Of a stretch of 53,466 nt of DNA, positions 8,637 to 18,410 are shown one piece after another. Made by a program: the position numbers and the translations under genes. The notes beneath the pieces were generated by a model that saw only the letters and a program-made list of their open reading frames with translations, made no database searches and had not been told where the DNA came from. Each line of letters begins with the position of its first letter. Position 1 is the first letter of the stretch. Where the stretch lies: contig NZ_JACADJ010000021.1 of the NCBI RefSeq assembly GCF_013389365.1, positions 1 to 53,466 on the forward strand, read 5' to 3'. The DNA comes from Desulfobacter latus (GTDB lineage Bacteria > Desulfobacterota > Desulfobacteria > Desulfobacterales > Desulfobacteraceae).

Positions 8637-10316
8637 TTATTCCGTGGTTTTATTAAAAGATTCTATCATGGATTCCATATAGGCGGATTGCGCATTCAAC
8701 TGCTGTATATAGGTATCCAGGCGGGTAAAACTTTCCGCCATGGTCTCATACCGCTTGTCCAGCTGCTCGGTTGCGGTTTCGATATCTTCGGTGAGGCGGG
8801 TCATCTTTGCCTCGGCTTCATCAATTCCTGTTGTTACGATCCCGGTGGATGATACCATATCCGTGATTCCGTCATTAAGAATGTCACCTAATCCCTTTAT
8901 ACCGGCGTCCTCGTTTCCGATAAAAAGGGCTGCTACCCCGTCTGCATTGGCAGCCAGGGCCTGGTCCAGTTCATCCTCGTCCAGGGAAAGGCTGCCGTCC
9001 TGATTCACTTCAAGCCCGATGTCCATGAGGCTGGTAAATTCGGAAGGAAGGTTTACCGTGGTGGTGAACAGATTCTTGAGGGTGGAAGTCATTCTCGTCA
9101 TGGCGTAGTCATTTTCCAGGGGGGCGTCTGTATCATCTTCAATGTCCGTCGTATCCCCGGACTCTGCTGCAATGGTGGTGAGCAGTTCATTAAAATTTTC
9201 CACCAGGGCAGTGATGTTTTCTTTTACCGCTTCAGTGTCTTTCCGGATACCGATGGTGGTTTCACCTGTTTTTTTCAGGTTCAGGGTTACCCCTGAAATC
9301 ACGTCGGTGATGGCGTCATTGGTCTGGCGCTGGTACTCTACCCCGTTCACCGTGAAGGCGGCGTTCAGGGAGTCTCCATCGGCCCCGTTAATCTCTGTCA
9401 TGGGCATGTTATCGGAAACGGTAATCCTGGCCTTTTCCCCGGTATCATCGGAGGTCAGGGTCAGGCGATAGGGCTCATCTCCCTGGCCGGTATCCACCAA
9501 AGTGGCCGTCACACCGGGATTGCCTGTGCCTTCGTTGATGGCGCCAACGGTATCTGCATAGGTGGCGCCTGGCGCCAGACTGACATACATGGGATCTTCA
9601 TTGTCCGCCCGGGATATGCTGAAGGTTGTGTCCGCTTGTATATAGTCAAATCCTGCCAGCTTGACCTGCTCATCCACACTGTCCCCGCCGGCAACGGCCG
9701 ACAGCCGGATATAATATTCGCCGTCATCGTTTTTTTCCACAGAGGCGTTTACCAGCCGGGTGCCGTCATCATCCTTGTTGTTTTCCGAATCATTGATGGC
9801 TTCCGCAATCTGGGTCAGGTTTTGCCCGGAATCCACATTGACTGAAATGGTCTGCTGGCTTTCGGCTGCGCCGTAAAGGATGTCATAGGTCTGGCCCGTG
9901 GTGGTGACGCTTTGTTCCGTACTGGCAATGCCGGATTGGGGTGCAGGGTAAAAGGGCGACGTTTCACTTTCCACACCAACGGTCTGCCAGGAGTTGTAGC
10001 GTGCTTTTTTAGTCACATTAAGTTCAAAGCTTTCAGCAGCAATACCGTCGTTGGCCGTGGCCGAAAGGATCTCTTCATCCGTGACCGATACGGAAGTCTT
10101 TAAAAAATCGGACTCAAGGGAGAGGGACAGGGCATTGGATTTGAGATTGAACAGCTTGGCGTTGACGTTGTTATATGCATCAATTTTGCCCTGAAGTCCT
10201 TTGTTTTGGGTCTCCTTGGACTTTATGGCAGCCTGATCCACCTCTTTTAACTGGTCCAGGATGCTTTGGAGCTCAAGGCCGGAGCCCAGGCCTAATGTTG
10301 TAATTGATCCTGCCAT
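8637..10316 (-). CDS. fliD: FliD, flagellar filament cap (hook-associated protein 2)
   Basis: Extracellular cap that directs flagellin assembly at the filament tip. The N-terminus MAGSITTLGLGSGLELQSIL matches the FliD_N signature (SxLGxGSGLD), the middle is Thr/Asp-rich with flagellin hook IN-like segments (FTVNGVEYQRQTNDAITDVI), and the C-terminal coiled coil ends in LDTYIQQLNAQSAYMESMI. Length 559 residues is normal. I chose ATG 10316 because GGAGAG lies five bases upstream; a GTG two codons earlier (10322) is less likely. It sits downstream of the flagellin gene behind a strong terminator, so it probably has its own promoter in 10323-10397 or relies on read-through. Confidence 0.93.
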   Translation of the reverse strand: MAGSITTLGLGSGLELQSILDQLKEVDQAAIKSKETQNKGLQGKIDAYNNVNAKLFNLKSNALSLSLESDFLKTSVSVTDEEILSATANDGIAAESFELNVTKKARYNSWQTVGVESETSPFYPAPQSGIASTEQSVTTTGQTYDILYGAAESQQTISVNVDSGQNLTQIAEAINDSENNKDDDGTRLVNASVEKNDDGEYYIRLSAVAGGDSVDEQVKLAGFDYIQADTTFSISRADNEDPMYVSLAPGATYADTVGAINEGTGNPGVTATLVDTGQGDEPYRLTLTSDDTGEKARITVSDNMPMTEINGADGDSLNAAFTVNGVEYQRQTNDAITDVISGVTLNLKKTGETTIGIRKDTEAVKENITALVENFNELLTTIAAESGDTTDIEDDTDAPLENDYAMTRMTSTLKNLFTTTVNLPSEFTSLMDIGLEVNQDGSLSLDEDELDQALAANADGVAALFIGNEDAGIKGLGDILNDGITDMVSSTGIVTTGIDEAEAKMTRLTEDIETATEQLDKRYETMAESFTRLDTYIQQLNAQSAYMESMIESFNKTTE

Positions 10317-10397
10317 GATCACTCTCCGTTTCAGGTTAAGGTGTTACTTAGCTGGTATTTAAACATATCGGATGGACGGGGGAAAACCTTAGAAAAA

Positions 10398-10427
10398 AAA
10401 GCCCCGGAAGCGAATTTCCGGGGCTTT
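10398..10427 (-). terminator. Rho-independent terminator of the flagellin gene
   Basis: AAAGCCCCGGAA (10398-10409) and TTCCGGGGCTTT (10416-10427) form a perfect 12-bp stem with a 6-base loop. Read on the minus strand it is followed by eight T (complement of 10393-10400). It lies 49 bp after the flagellin stop codon and would isolate flagellin mRNA from fliD, allowing separate, high-level flagellin expression. Confidence 0.93.
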
Positions 10428-10476
10428 GATTACAGCATTACACTGTGGTTAATGGTTCAGGTTAAAGTCTTTTGCT

Positions 10477-13400
10477 TTACTGGAGCAGGCTCATAACACT
10501 CTGGGAGCTGGAGTTGGCCTGGGTCATGGCAAAGGTGCCCGCCTGTTGCAGTACCTGCATCTTGGTGAAGTTGGAAGATTCCTCTGCAAAGTCAACGTCA
10601 CGGATGGTGGATTCCGAAGCGGATACATTCACACGGGTGGTGGTAATGTTGGCAACGGTTGAGGTCAGCTGGTTCTGTACGGAACCAAGGTTAGCCCTGT
10701 TCTTATCCAAATCCTTGAGGGCGGCATCGGCAATGGCGATGGCACTCTGGGCATCTTCCTGGGTTAGAACGCTGAGGTTGGACAGGCGGCTGACTGCGGA
10801 CTCACTCGTCTCTGCCGTGGCAAAGTCACTGGAAGCATCGTTGGCCGCCAATTCGGTACCGGCTTTCATGATAGAACCGTTCTGCAGGGTCATGTCGGCT
10901 ACCAGAGTCACGTCTTCACTGGTGGTTATATCACCTTGCAGGATCGTACCTGCGGTATACAGGGTTCCGTCTTCTGTTGTGAAATCACTGGTCAGGTAGG
11001 TACCTTCGGCAATGGTGGAGCCTTCAGCAAGGGTGGACCCCTGCTTGAGCAACATGTCATTGTCCGTATCAACAGTTTCATCGTTTTCCAGGGTGATGGC
11101 TGCACCGAATGTGGAACCGTCTGTGAGGACGGAACCGGCATTGATGGTGGAACCGATACCCAATGTCATATCCCCGGTCACCTCAAGGTCTCCGTCCAGG
11201 TTGGCGGTGCCGCCAATAGTAGAGCCTGAAGCTATATTTAATGAACTGATGACCTTGAGCTTGGATCCTGCCGTAAGTGTCGCATCTTCAGTCAGGGTGA
11301 TGTTGTTGGTGTTGATGATTTCAGCACCCACCTGGGAGCCGGCCTTGAGTACGGATTGGTCCTTGAGGACAGACCCTGTGCCCATGGTCATCTGCTGGTC
11401 CAGGGTTTTATCGCTTTTCAGGATAAAGTCAACCCCTAAGGAAGACCCTGTTTCAAGCATGGTGTCCGCAGCCATCTTGGACCCTTCCTTCAGATTCATA
11501 TCCTTGGTAATGGTTGCGGTGCCGGCTGTCGTTACGTCTGCTCCCACAGAGGATCCTTCTTGAAGTATTGAACCCGATGTGAGTTTGGATCCTTCTTTGA
11601 GGGTCATTGCATCATCCAGTTTGTACGCAGCTGCAGCAGTGATGAAGCTGACACTTAATTCTGACCCCCTTGCAAGGGTTGAAGCATTTAAGAGCTTTGT
11701 GCCTGATGTGGCAGTCATATCGTTGTCTATGTTCGTATTAGTTTCTACTATGATATCTCCAAATATCTGTGAGCCGTTTTGAAATTCTGAACCGCTGTTC
11801 AGGGTTGAGCCGGCCTTTAGCGTCATGTCGTTGTCCACATTCATGTCAGCGCCAAGAGTGACATCTGCACCGACAGTGGATCCCATGCCGATTGTGGAGC
11901 CTGAATCCAAGATGGATCCTGACTTCAGGATCATTTCAGTTGTCAGGGTGGTATCTTGGTTTTCTGTATCTACATTAATACCCAGGTAAGAGCCTGCCGC
12001 AAGAGATGCACTTGCTGTGAGGTTGGAGCCGAAAGCCAACTCAATATTGCCCACCACCGTTCCGCCGTTGGACTGGCCCGATACCGTAATTGCAGTGGTC
12101 AGTGTACCTGCGTTGATGGTCTGGGTACCGAATGTCAGGTCGTTGTTCACTACTGTACCTGCGGCAAGAACTGTGCCGGAGGTCAATCTGGATCCATTGG
12201 TAATGAGTGACGCCTCAGTGGTTGCGCCACTGGAAGCTAGTTCTATGCTTTGACTGAAAATAGTCCCCGCAGCAATGGTACTGCCCGAGTTGAGGACAGA
12301 ACCAATTTTAAGGGTGGAATCCGCTGTGATGTTAACGTCTGTATCGCTAAGTACACCATTTCCGCCAAATACGCTACCGGCCTCTATGGTGGAGGCGGAG
12401 TGAATCATGCTGCCTGATTTTAAGGTACTGTCGTCACTGATGGTTATATTATTGGCTGAACTTGCCAGGCCGCCCAGTACGGAACCCGCCCCGATGATGG
12501 AGTTTGCAGTTAGTGTGGATCCGGCTTTGATGGTACTGTCACTGGTTGTAATGTTGGTATCTGCACCGGTATCCATGTTTACGCCCAGAACAGATCCGTC
12601 GGCAATGGTAGAGCCGTTAAAAATTGTCGATCCTGCGGTCAGGACCGAGTCTCCTGTAGTCGCGACTGTATCTGCGCCGGTTGTGACTTGACCGCCGACT
12701 TCCGTACCAGCGGCAATGATTGAGTTGGCGGCTATGGTGGAACCCTCTTTAATGGTGGAATCACCCACGGTGTTGGATGTGGTGGTCTTGACAGTGAAGT
12801 TTCCGCCGATAACAGTGCCGGCGCCGATTTCAGTGTCGGTTTTCAGGGTGGAACCCTTGGCGATGATGGACTCCGAGGTAGTGGCGGCGGTGTCGGAACC
12901 AAGGGTGACATCTCCGGCCAGTTCTGAATCTGCCGCCAGGGTACTGTTGGCAGATATCACAGAGCCGGCCGTCAGGGTGGAGTCCTGGGTGGTGGTGATG
13001 TTTGAGTTGGCGAAATCACCTCCGGTTAAGGTCTGGCCGGTAGTCCAGCCTGCGCCCAGGACAGATCCGTCGTTAAGGGTAGATCCTTCTTTTATGGTGG
13101 ATTCGGTTGTGGTGGCAGTCGTGTTTTGGGCTATTTCCAGGTCCGTGGTCAGGGATATGGCATTTCCACCGCCCACATTGTTGACCAGGATTTCACTGGA
13201 GCCTGTCTGGTTTAAGGAGACATATCCGACCGTGGTCATATCGGTGTTTCTGAGTACCTCTTCCGTTCCGGAGCCGCCGGTTTCAACCTTTATGGCGCGG
13301 TCGTCACTGGAGGTCAGGGTCAGGTAACCGGAGGCATCCACAGACGCCACAACGCCGTGTCCTGACGTCTTGGAGTTGATGGCCTTAACCAGGGCACCGT

Positions 13401-14220
13401 CAGTGTCGTTGGTCTGAACTTCAATCTCACCGATGGCGACGTCGTTGATTTTGAACCCCTTATCTGTAGTACCTGCAGCAATGTTCAGATCCGTTGTGGA
13501 CCTGACCGTGGCAGAGGCAGATATCCCCAGGGTGTCGCTGAGCTGGTTGATGGCATCTGCCACTGCGCCCATACCATTTTCGCTGGAATTATTGTAGGCC
13601 ACCTCTACTGATTTTACATTAAAATTCTTATTTTTCTCATTACTGTAGACACTCAGATCAACCGTTCCGGCCTGATTGTCCTTCAGTGTCAGTTCCGAGG
13701 TTGTGATATGGCCGATTTTTGTGGATTCTGATGATGAAATGGAGATCCCGAAAGTTTCTCCTGAATAGGCACCAACCTGAATTTGTTTGTTGGTAAAGGA
13801 ACCGGAAAGCAGTTTTTGGTTGTTGAATGAGGTTGTTTTAGCGATACTGTCAAGTTCTTCCATCAATTTGTTGATGTCGGACTGGATCGCGGTCCGTGAT
13901 TCGGTTGTCTGTCCATCCGTGGCCGCCTGGATGGATTTTGTTTTAATGGTGTTAATAATATTGATGGATTCTTCGAGGGCTGCATCTGCGGTCTGAACGA
14001 TATTGATTCCATCATTGGCATTTTTAATGGCCTGCCCCAAGCCGTTGGCCTGGGATCTCAATGAATCGGCAATGGACATACCTGAGGCATCATCTGCCGC
14101 TTTATTGATACGAAGACCGGATGACAATCTTTCAAGAGAGCTTGAAAGGGCATTGTCATTTTTCATCATGTTCTTGTGGGCATTAAGGGCAGCCACATTG
14201 GTGTTAATTCTAAGAGCCAT
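10477..14220 (-). CDS. fliC: giant flagellin with a repeat-rich central domain
   Basis: Filament subunit of 1247 residues, against about 270-500 in most bacteria. Residues 1-170 are a standard flagellin N-terminus (MALRINTNVAALNAH, then RLSSGLRINKAADDASG) and residues 1141-1247 a standard C-terminus ending FAMTQANSSSQSVMSLLQ, so the D0/D1 core is intact. Residues ~180-360 hold a hook-IN-like segment (GFKINDVAIG). Residues ~368-1135 are about 20 repeats of ~38 residues, described separately. The protein has no cysteine and is extremely rich in Ser, Thr and Gly. GGAGGAT precedes the ATG by 7 bp. The 280-bp gap to the divergent Maf gene must hold its promoter; I saw no clean sigma-28 or sigma-54 site. 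A strong terminator follows. The adjacent Maf gene and glycan island imply O-glycosylation on surface Ser/Thr. Confidence 0.95.
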   Translation of the reverse strand: MALRINTNVAALNAHKNMMKNDNALSSSLERLSSGLRINKAADDASGMSIADSLRSQANGLGQAIKNANDGINIVQTADAALEESINIINTIKTKSIQAATDGQTTESRTAIQSDINKLMEELDSIAKTTSFNNQKLLSGSFTNKQIQVGAYSGETFGISISSSESTKIGHITTSELTLKDNQAGTVDLSVYSNEKNKNFNVKSVEVAYNNSSENGMGAVADAINQLSDTLGISASATVRSTTDLNIAAGTTDKGFKINDVAIGEIEVQTNDTDGALVKAINSKTSGHGVVASVDASGYLTLTSSDDRAIKVETGGSGTEEVLRNTDMTTVGYVSLNQTGSSEILVNNVGGGNAISLTTDLEIAQNTTATTTESTIKEGSTLNDGSVLGAGWTTGQTLTGGDFANSNITTTQDSTLTAGSVISANSTLAADSELAGDVTLGSDTAATTSESIIAKGSTLKTDTEIGAGTVIGGNFTVKTTTSNTVGDSTIKEGSTIAANSIIAAGTEVGGQVTTGADTVATTGDSVLTAGSTIFNGSTIADGSVLGVNMDTGADTNITTSDSTIKAGSTLTANSIIGAGSVLGGLASSANNITISDDSTLKSGSMIHSASTIEAGSVFGGNGVLSDTDVNITADSTLKIGSVLNSGSTIAAGTIFSQSIELASSGATTEASLITNGSRLTSGTVLAAGTVVNNDLTFGTQTINAGTLTTAITVSGQSNGGTVVGNIELAFGSNLTASASLAAGSYLGINVDTENQDTTLTTEMILKSGSILDSGSTIGMGSTVGADVTLGADMNVDNDMTLKAGSTLNSGSEFQNGSQIFGDIIVETNTNIDNDMTATSGTKLLNASTLARGSELSVSFITAAAAYKLDDAMTLKEGSKLTSGSILQEGSSVGADVTTAGTATITKDMNLKEGSKMAADTMLETGSSLGVDFILKSDKTLDQQMTMGTGSVLKDQSVLKAGSQVGAEIINTNNITLTEDATLTAGSKLKVISSLNIASGSTIGGTANLDGDLEVTGDMTLGIGSTINAGSVLTDGSTFGAAITLENDETVDTDNDMLLKQGSTLAEGSTIAEGTYLTSDFTTEDGTLYTAGTILQGDITTSEDVTLVADMTLQNGSIMKAGTELAANDASSDFATAETSESAVSRLSNLSVLTQEDAQSAIAIADAALKDLDKNRANLGSVQNQLTSTVANITTTRVNVSASESTIRDVDFAEESSNFTKMQVLQQAGTFAMTQANSSSQSVMSLLQ
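10816..13119 (-). repeat. coding tandem repeat array in the flagellin (about 20 units of ~38 residues)
   Basis: Covers flagellin residues ~368-1135. Each unit follows the pattern (D/E)-[ST/MT]-[IL]-K-x-G-S-x-[IL]-x-x-G-S-x-[IL]-x-x-G-[ST]-x-[LVI]-G-x-x-x-T, for example DSTIKAGSTLTANS and GSTIAAGT: three to four six-residue steps with an aliphatic residue at a fixed place, then a Thr-rich linker. This spacing is what a left-handed beta-helix or other beta-solenoid would give. Units 1-9 carry ST[IL]; units after about residue 800 carry [DM]MTLK, so two subfamilies exist. One region near residue 680 is irregular. Units are diverged at DNA level. Confidence 0.85.
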
Positions 14221-14502
14221 GTAATTTATCCTCCATGTTTTTTAGTCTCGGGAATCCTTTCCCTAATTCAAGTATCGTAAAAAATTAATAATTATATCTT
14301 GGCAGATTGAATCACCCTTGATGATCTTTTCATCTCCTTATGATAAGGGTAATGGTTAATGCCAAAACTTAATAAATATAAATATCGGAGCGTTGAGGCT
14401 AATCTTGAGATGGAATAAAAAAAATCCTTGAAATAAAAAACATCTTTTTCAGATTCGTGATATATACTAATCTTGATTGTAAATACTTCTGGAGAAAAAA
14501 GT

Positions 14503-17500
14503 ATGGGATTTCCGGTAAAAGAATATATTTCTTCATCCAATTATCGGTTGTTGAAACAAAATCATCCAATGATACTGGAAGAACTGGCCTCAATCGTTTC
14601 TGGCCCCGTGGGCAATGTTGTCACATCACCAAGTGGAAAACCCAACCTGGAACTGAACCGGGACGACACCCGTGTTTTGGTCCACCCTGAACCAGATCCG
14701 GAAGCAGAAGTTTTCCAGTTTTTATCAAAGGTGCCGGAAAATTATTCAGGTGTGGAAATTTTTATAGGTATGGGGCTGTGCTATGCGGCAAAAGCGGTTC
14801 TCGAGCAAAGACCCCAGATCCGGAATTTGCTTCTCATCGAGGAGGAGCCGGGGATATTTCTCCAGGCATTGAAGTATACCGATTTAACCGAAGTACTCAG
14901 TCATCCCAAGGTGACCATCGGATTGCGGCCGAAAGATATGGAGATGCTGATGAAGCCTGCCCGTAAGGGCGCTTTCCTTGAGGATTCACAGATTCTCGAA
15001 CATCCGGTGATTTTTGATTTTTTTAAAAAAAATTATTCGGATCTTAAAAAAAGGGTGTTTGAGTATGTCAATGAGTTGAATATCGCAGGAGCCACCCGGG
15101 TTAGATTTGGAAAAAAAATGGTTGAAAATCGGTTTATCCATTTAAAAACCATGGGACATCATTATCAATTTGAAAGGCTGATCAATGCGTTTGAAGGCGT
15201 TCCCGCCTATATCGCAGCAGGAGGGCCTTCCCTGGATGAAAATATAGGGTTGTTGAAGCAGGTGGAAGGAAAGGCGTTAATTTTATCTGTTGACACGGCA
15301 GTACCTGCTTTCCTGAAAAATGACATCCGTCCGGATTTTGTATCCTGCATTGACTATAAGCATCTTATTTACGAGAAAATGGCCCACGTTATCAATGATA
15401 TTTGCGATCAGACCGCCCTCCTGTCGTATACTTTTACCTTGCCTGATGTTCAACAGAATTTTCCGGGGAACAGAAAGTTTTATCTATTTACTGACAATGG
15501 CATTGATTCCTGGATTAATTTTATGGTTGGGGGGAAGAAATTTTTTTCCAGTGGCCCCAGTGTTGCCCACCTCAATTTCATTGCAGCAAAGGCAATGGGG
15601 TGTTCCCCGATTATATTTCTGGGGCAGGACCTGTGTTATAAAACAGACCAGAGTCATTCGAAATCAGCAGTCCTCAGCCATGTTGAAAGCTTTAAAAAGG
15701 GGTTGAAAACCGGTGAGGATATTTTACGGGTTACAGGGGTTGATGGGACCAAGGTGATTACAAACCGGGGGTATGAAAACATGAAGCATGCTTTTGAGAA
15801 ATTAATTGCCCATAACCCGGGGGAGTATATCAATTGCAGCACCGGCGGAGTTCACATAGAGGGGACCACCTATATGCCTCTTAAAGAGGTAATCAGCCTG
15901 TACCATGGTTCGTCAATCAATGTTTCCGGATTTTTAAGACAATTGTGTTCTGCTAAAAACCGTATGAACCAGGATTCAATTGCTGAAAATTTGGAAAAGG
16001 ACCTGCATGTTGTTGAGGGAATCGTCATCCTTGTAAAAAAATCAGACAGGATGATGGATCAGGTAAAAAGCAAATTACTTGAAGTTCAAAATAAATGGCG
16101 TAAAAATAGCGCGTTGCCCCCACATATCATCGCTAAGCTGACAGAGATTGATAAATTGAACCATAAAATTGACAGCAACAGCAAGGTTTGGAATATAGTA
16201 GAAGATATGACCACATCCGGGCTTAGAAAAAGTGAGCAGATGATGTTTGAGATACGACAGCTGGAAGGCGATCACCAAAGATATCCCCAGAAATTGGGAA
16301 AAGATATACAGCGGCTGAAATACATCAATTCAGTGCGATTCGAGGCATTAACTGTTTTACGGACAGGGATAGAAGATGTGTTGAATCATATATCAAAAGA
16401 GAAAATGCTGCTGGATCAGGATATAAATTATCAAGAGACGATCTATGGACTGGCTGAGTTGTATATGGAAGGCGGGGAGTACAACCTGGCCAAGCCATGG
16501 GTAAAAAAATTTTATTCAATGGCACCGGATTCAGGACGCTCTCATTTTTTTATGGGCTGTCTTTTGGGTATGCAAAATGACTTTAAACAGATGGAGTCTT
16601 TTTTTTCAACCTCTATTGAAAAAGATATATCCCAAAACAAGGATATCAAAGCATTCAGAAAAAAGATGGGCAGGCGTTATTTTAAATCTGCAAGTCAATT
16701 CAGGGACCGTGATTCTCGTATTGCAAGGAAATTCCTTTTGAAGGGGGTTAACGTTGATCCGACAAATAGCTCGCTTCTGGGTATGCTTAGTGAATTGGCA
16801 GATGAAGAAATTGAGCAACTGATGGATTTAGATCGTCAAGGGGAACTTATTGAAAGACAAGAACGTGTTGACGCATGGTTCAGGGATTTGACTGCATACC
16901 CCGTTATAGCAAAATGCCTCTCCGCAAAACAGCTTGGAAACCTATATTTTGGGGCTGGAAAAATAGAATTTATGAGGACAAATAAAGAAAAGGCTACCGA
17001 ATGTTTTGAAAAGTCCAAGATATATCTACCCGATGATGGGGCGCTTCGGATTCGAATGGCCGATTTATTCCTTTGTGCATATGACTATGAATCAGGTCTT
17101 GCATATTTGAATCAGGCCATAGATTTAAATCCTGATCATGCCGGATATTGGGAAAAATATGGTGATTTTTTAGTTCAGAACGGGATGTATTTGGAATCCA
17201 TATCAGCTTACGATCAGGCATCAATCTACTATCCGGATCATGAAATATTGTCTGAAAAAATTTCGCAGTCTTTTTTGAATCAGGGGAATAAACTGCATCA
17301 GGAGGGCTGCTATAAAGAGGCGATAGCTGCCTATGACCAAGGCCTGGACTGCTGTAAAAAAAGCAATTTAAAAGTGCCCCTTTATAATAATAAAGGGTCT
17401 GCACTTAAAAATTTGGGCGACCTTGATTCCGCATTGGCTGCTTATGATAAAGCCATAGAGATTAATCCGCATTATTCTGAGGCATTATACAATAAAGGGG

Positions 17501-17688
17501 AATTGTATCAAACTATCGGGCAATACGATGCGGCATTGGAAAATTATCAGGCATGCGTCAAAAGTAATCCTGGTTTTATTCTTGCTTATCGTAATTTAGG
17601 AGGGGTATTATCCCTTTTAGGGAGAAAAAAAGAGTCCGAGGATTGCTTGCGTAAAGCAGCAACGCTATCATCTGGCGTTACGGAATAA
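14503..17688 (+). CDS. Maf-type flagellin glycosyltransferase with C-terminal TPR repeats
   Basis: Motility accessory factor (MAF_flag10/DUF115 family), proposed to transfer CMP-nonulosonic acids to flagellin Ser/Thr in the cytoplasm before export. The 1061-residue protein has the domain signature YIAAGGPSLDENIG near residue 238, followed by ILSVDTAVPAFLKNDIRPD and IIFLGQDLCY. From about residue 645 it carries tetratricopeptide repeats, strongest at the end (SALAAYDKAIEINPHYSEAL, QYDAALENYQ). Typical Maf proteins lack such a TPR tail, which may hold the giant flagellin or partner enzymes. I chose ATG 14503, nine bases after GGAG; a TTG at 14473 would add ten residues. It is transcribed divergently from the flagellin gene and heads the plus-strand glycan genes. 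Confidence 0.88.
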   Translation: MGFPVKEYISSSNYRLLKQNHPMILEELASIVSGPVGNVVTSPSGKPNLELNRDDTRVLVHPEPDPEAEVFQFLSKVPENYSGVEIFIGMGLCYAAKAVLEQRPQIRNLLLIEEEPGIFLQALKYTDLTEVLSHPKVTIGLRPKDMEMLMKPARKGAFLEDSQILEHPVIFDFFKKNYSDLKKRVFEYVNELNIAGATRVRFGKKMVENRFIHLKTMGHHYQFERLINAFEGVPAYIAAGGPSLDENIGLLKQVEGKALILSVDTAVPAFLKNDIRPDFVSCIDYKHLIYEKMAHVINDICDQTALLSYTFTLPDVQQNFPGNRKFYLFTDNGIDSWINFMVGGKKFFSSGPSVAHLNFIAAKAMGCSPIIFLGQDLCYKTDQSHSKSAVLSHVESFKKGLKTGEDILRVTGVDGTKVITNRGYENMKHAFEKLIAHNPGEYINCSTGGVHIEGTTYMPLKEVISLYHGSSINVSGFLRQLCSAKNRMNQDSIAENLEKDLHVVEGIVILVKKSDRMMDQVKSKLLEVQNKWRKNSALPPHIIAKLTEIDKLNHKIDSNSKVWNIVEDMTTSGLRKSEQMMFEIRQLEGDHQRYPQKLGKDIQRLKYINSVRFEALTVLRTGIEDVLNHISKEKMLLDQDINYQETIYGLAELYMEGGEYNLAKPWVKKFYSMAPDSGRSHFFMGCLLGMQNDFKQMESFFSTSIEKDISQNKDIKAFRKKMGRRYFKSASQFRDRDSRIARKFLLKGVNVDPTNSSLLGMLSELADEEIEQLMDLDRQGELIERQERVDAWFRDLTAYPVIAKCLSAKQLGNLYFGAGKIEFMRTNKEKATECFEKSKIYLPDDGALRIRMADLFLCAYDYESGLAYLNQAIDLNPDHAGYWEKYGDFLVQNGMYLESISAYDQASIYYPDHEILSEKISQSFLNQGNKLHQEGCYKEAIAAYDQGLDCCKKSNLKVPLYNNKGSALKNLGDLDSALAAYDKAIEINPHYSEALYNKGELYQTIGQYDAALENYQACVKSNPGFILAYRNLGGVLSLLGRKKESEDCLRKAATLSSGVTE

Positions 17689-17819
17689 TTTTTTCTGTTT
17701 TAAATTATTTATTCGTCCGTTTTGATTCACAGATAGGTAAACACTGTCATGGTCAATAGTTTTTAATTGAATAGGCACGGATGATTTTCAGGGTAGGGGA
17801 CCTATATTCTGGAGCAGTA

Positions 17820-18410
17820 ATGGAAATCAAAAAAATAACAGCTTATGACTGGTTAAAGAAACTCGATAATATCATCCAAACAACTCTATGTAAAAAGGAG
17901 GGCTCTCTAACCAATTTTAATTCTTGTCTTGGTGAGGCCGGCTTGTTGATATTGGAAAAAGTTACCTCAGGGGCATCCATATGGTGGGCCGGAAATGGCG
18001 GAAGTGCTGCCATCTGTTCCCATCTCTCCCAAGATATGTTGAATAAACTGGGGGCAAAGTCATTTTTTTTGGGAGATACTTCATTGATTACCTGCATGGG
18101 CAATGATTTTGGATATGAGGCAGTATATTGTCGTCCGCTTGAGAATTTTATGCAGCAAGGTGATTTGCTCATTGCTATTTCAAGTTCCGGAAATTCAGAG
18201 AATATACTGGCATGTGCTGACCTGGCTGATAAAAAAAATGTTAGTCTGATCACCTTGAGCGGTATGAATGAAGGCAATCGGTTGTGGAATAGAAAAAGTG
18301 ATATTTCTTTTTTTGTAGACGCAACGCTCTATGGTCTGGTTGAAGTGGCTCATGAGGCCATTTTGCATTCCATTATTGAAACATTGTGGCTGGCACAAAA
18401 GGACGGATAA
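17820..18410 (+). CDS. GmhA-like SIS-domain sugar-phosphate isomerase
   Basis: Predicted phosphosugar isomerase of 196 residues, most like sedoheptulose-7-phosphate isomerase GmhA. The SIS phosphate-binding segments are WWAGNGGSAAICSHLSQD (about residues 55-72) and AISSSGNSENI (about 119-129); EVAHEAILH matches the conserved C-terminal helix of GmhA. ATG 17820 follows GGAG by 5 bp. Its stop overlaps the start of the next gene (TAATG). With the transketolase subunits four genes downstream it could convert ketose phosphate to aldoheptose phosphate. A different ketose substrate remains possible. Confidence 0.8.
   Translation: MEIKKITAYDWLKKLDNIIQTTLCKKEGSLTNFNSCLGEAGLLILEKVTSGASIWWAGNGGSAAICSHLSQDMLNKLGAKSFFLGDTSLITCMGNDFGYEAVYCRPLENFMQQGDLLIAISSSGNSENILACADLADKKNVSLITLSGMNEGNRLWNRKSDISFFVDATLYGLVEVAHEAILHSIIETLWLAQKDG

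Noticed and set aside
10472-13327. Several long open frames on the plus strand opposite the flagellin repeats
   Set aside because: They are antisense shadows created by the regular repeat codons; composition is repetitive and no start signals are present.
14221-14502. Sigma-54 or sigma-28 promoters between flagellin and Maf genes
   Set aside because: TTGGCA-like strings exist on both strands (for example near 14300 and 14358), but none has the GC at -12 or a full sigma-28 match; too weak to annotate.
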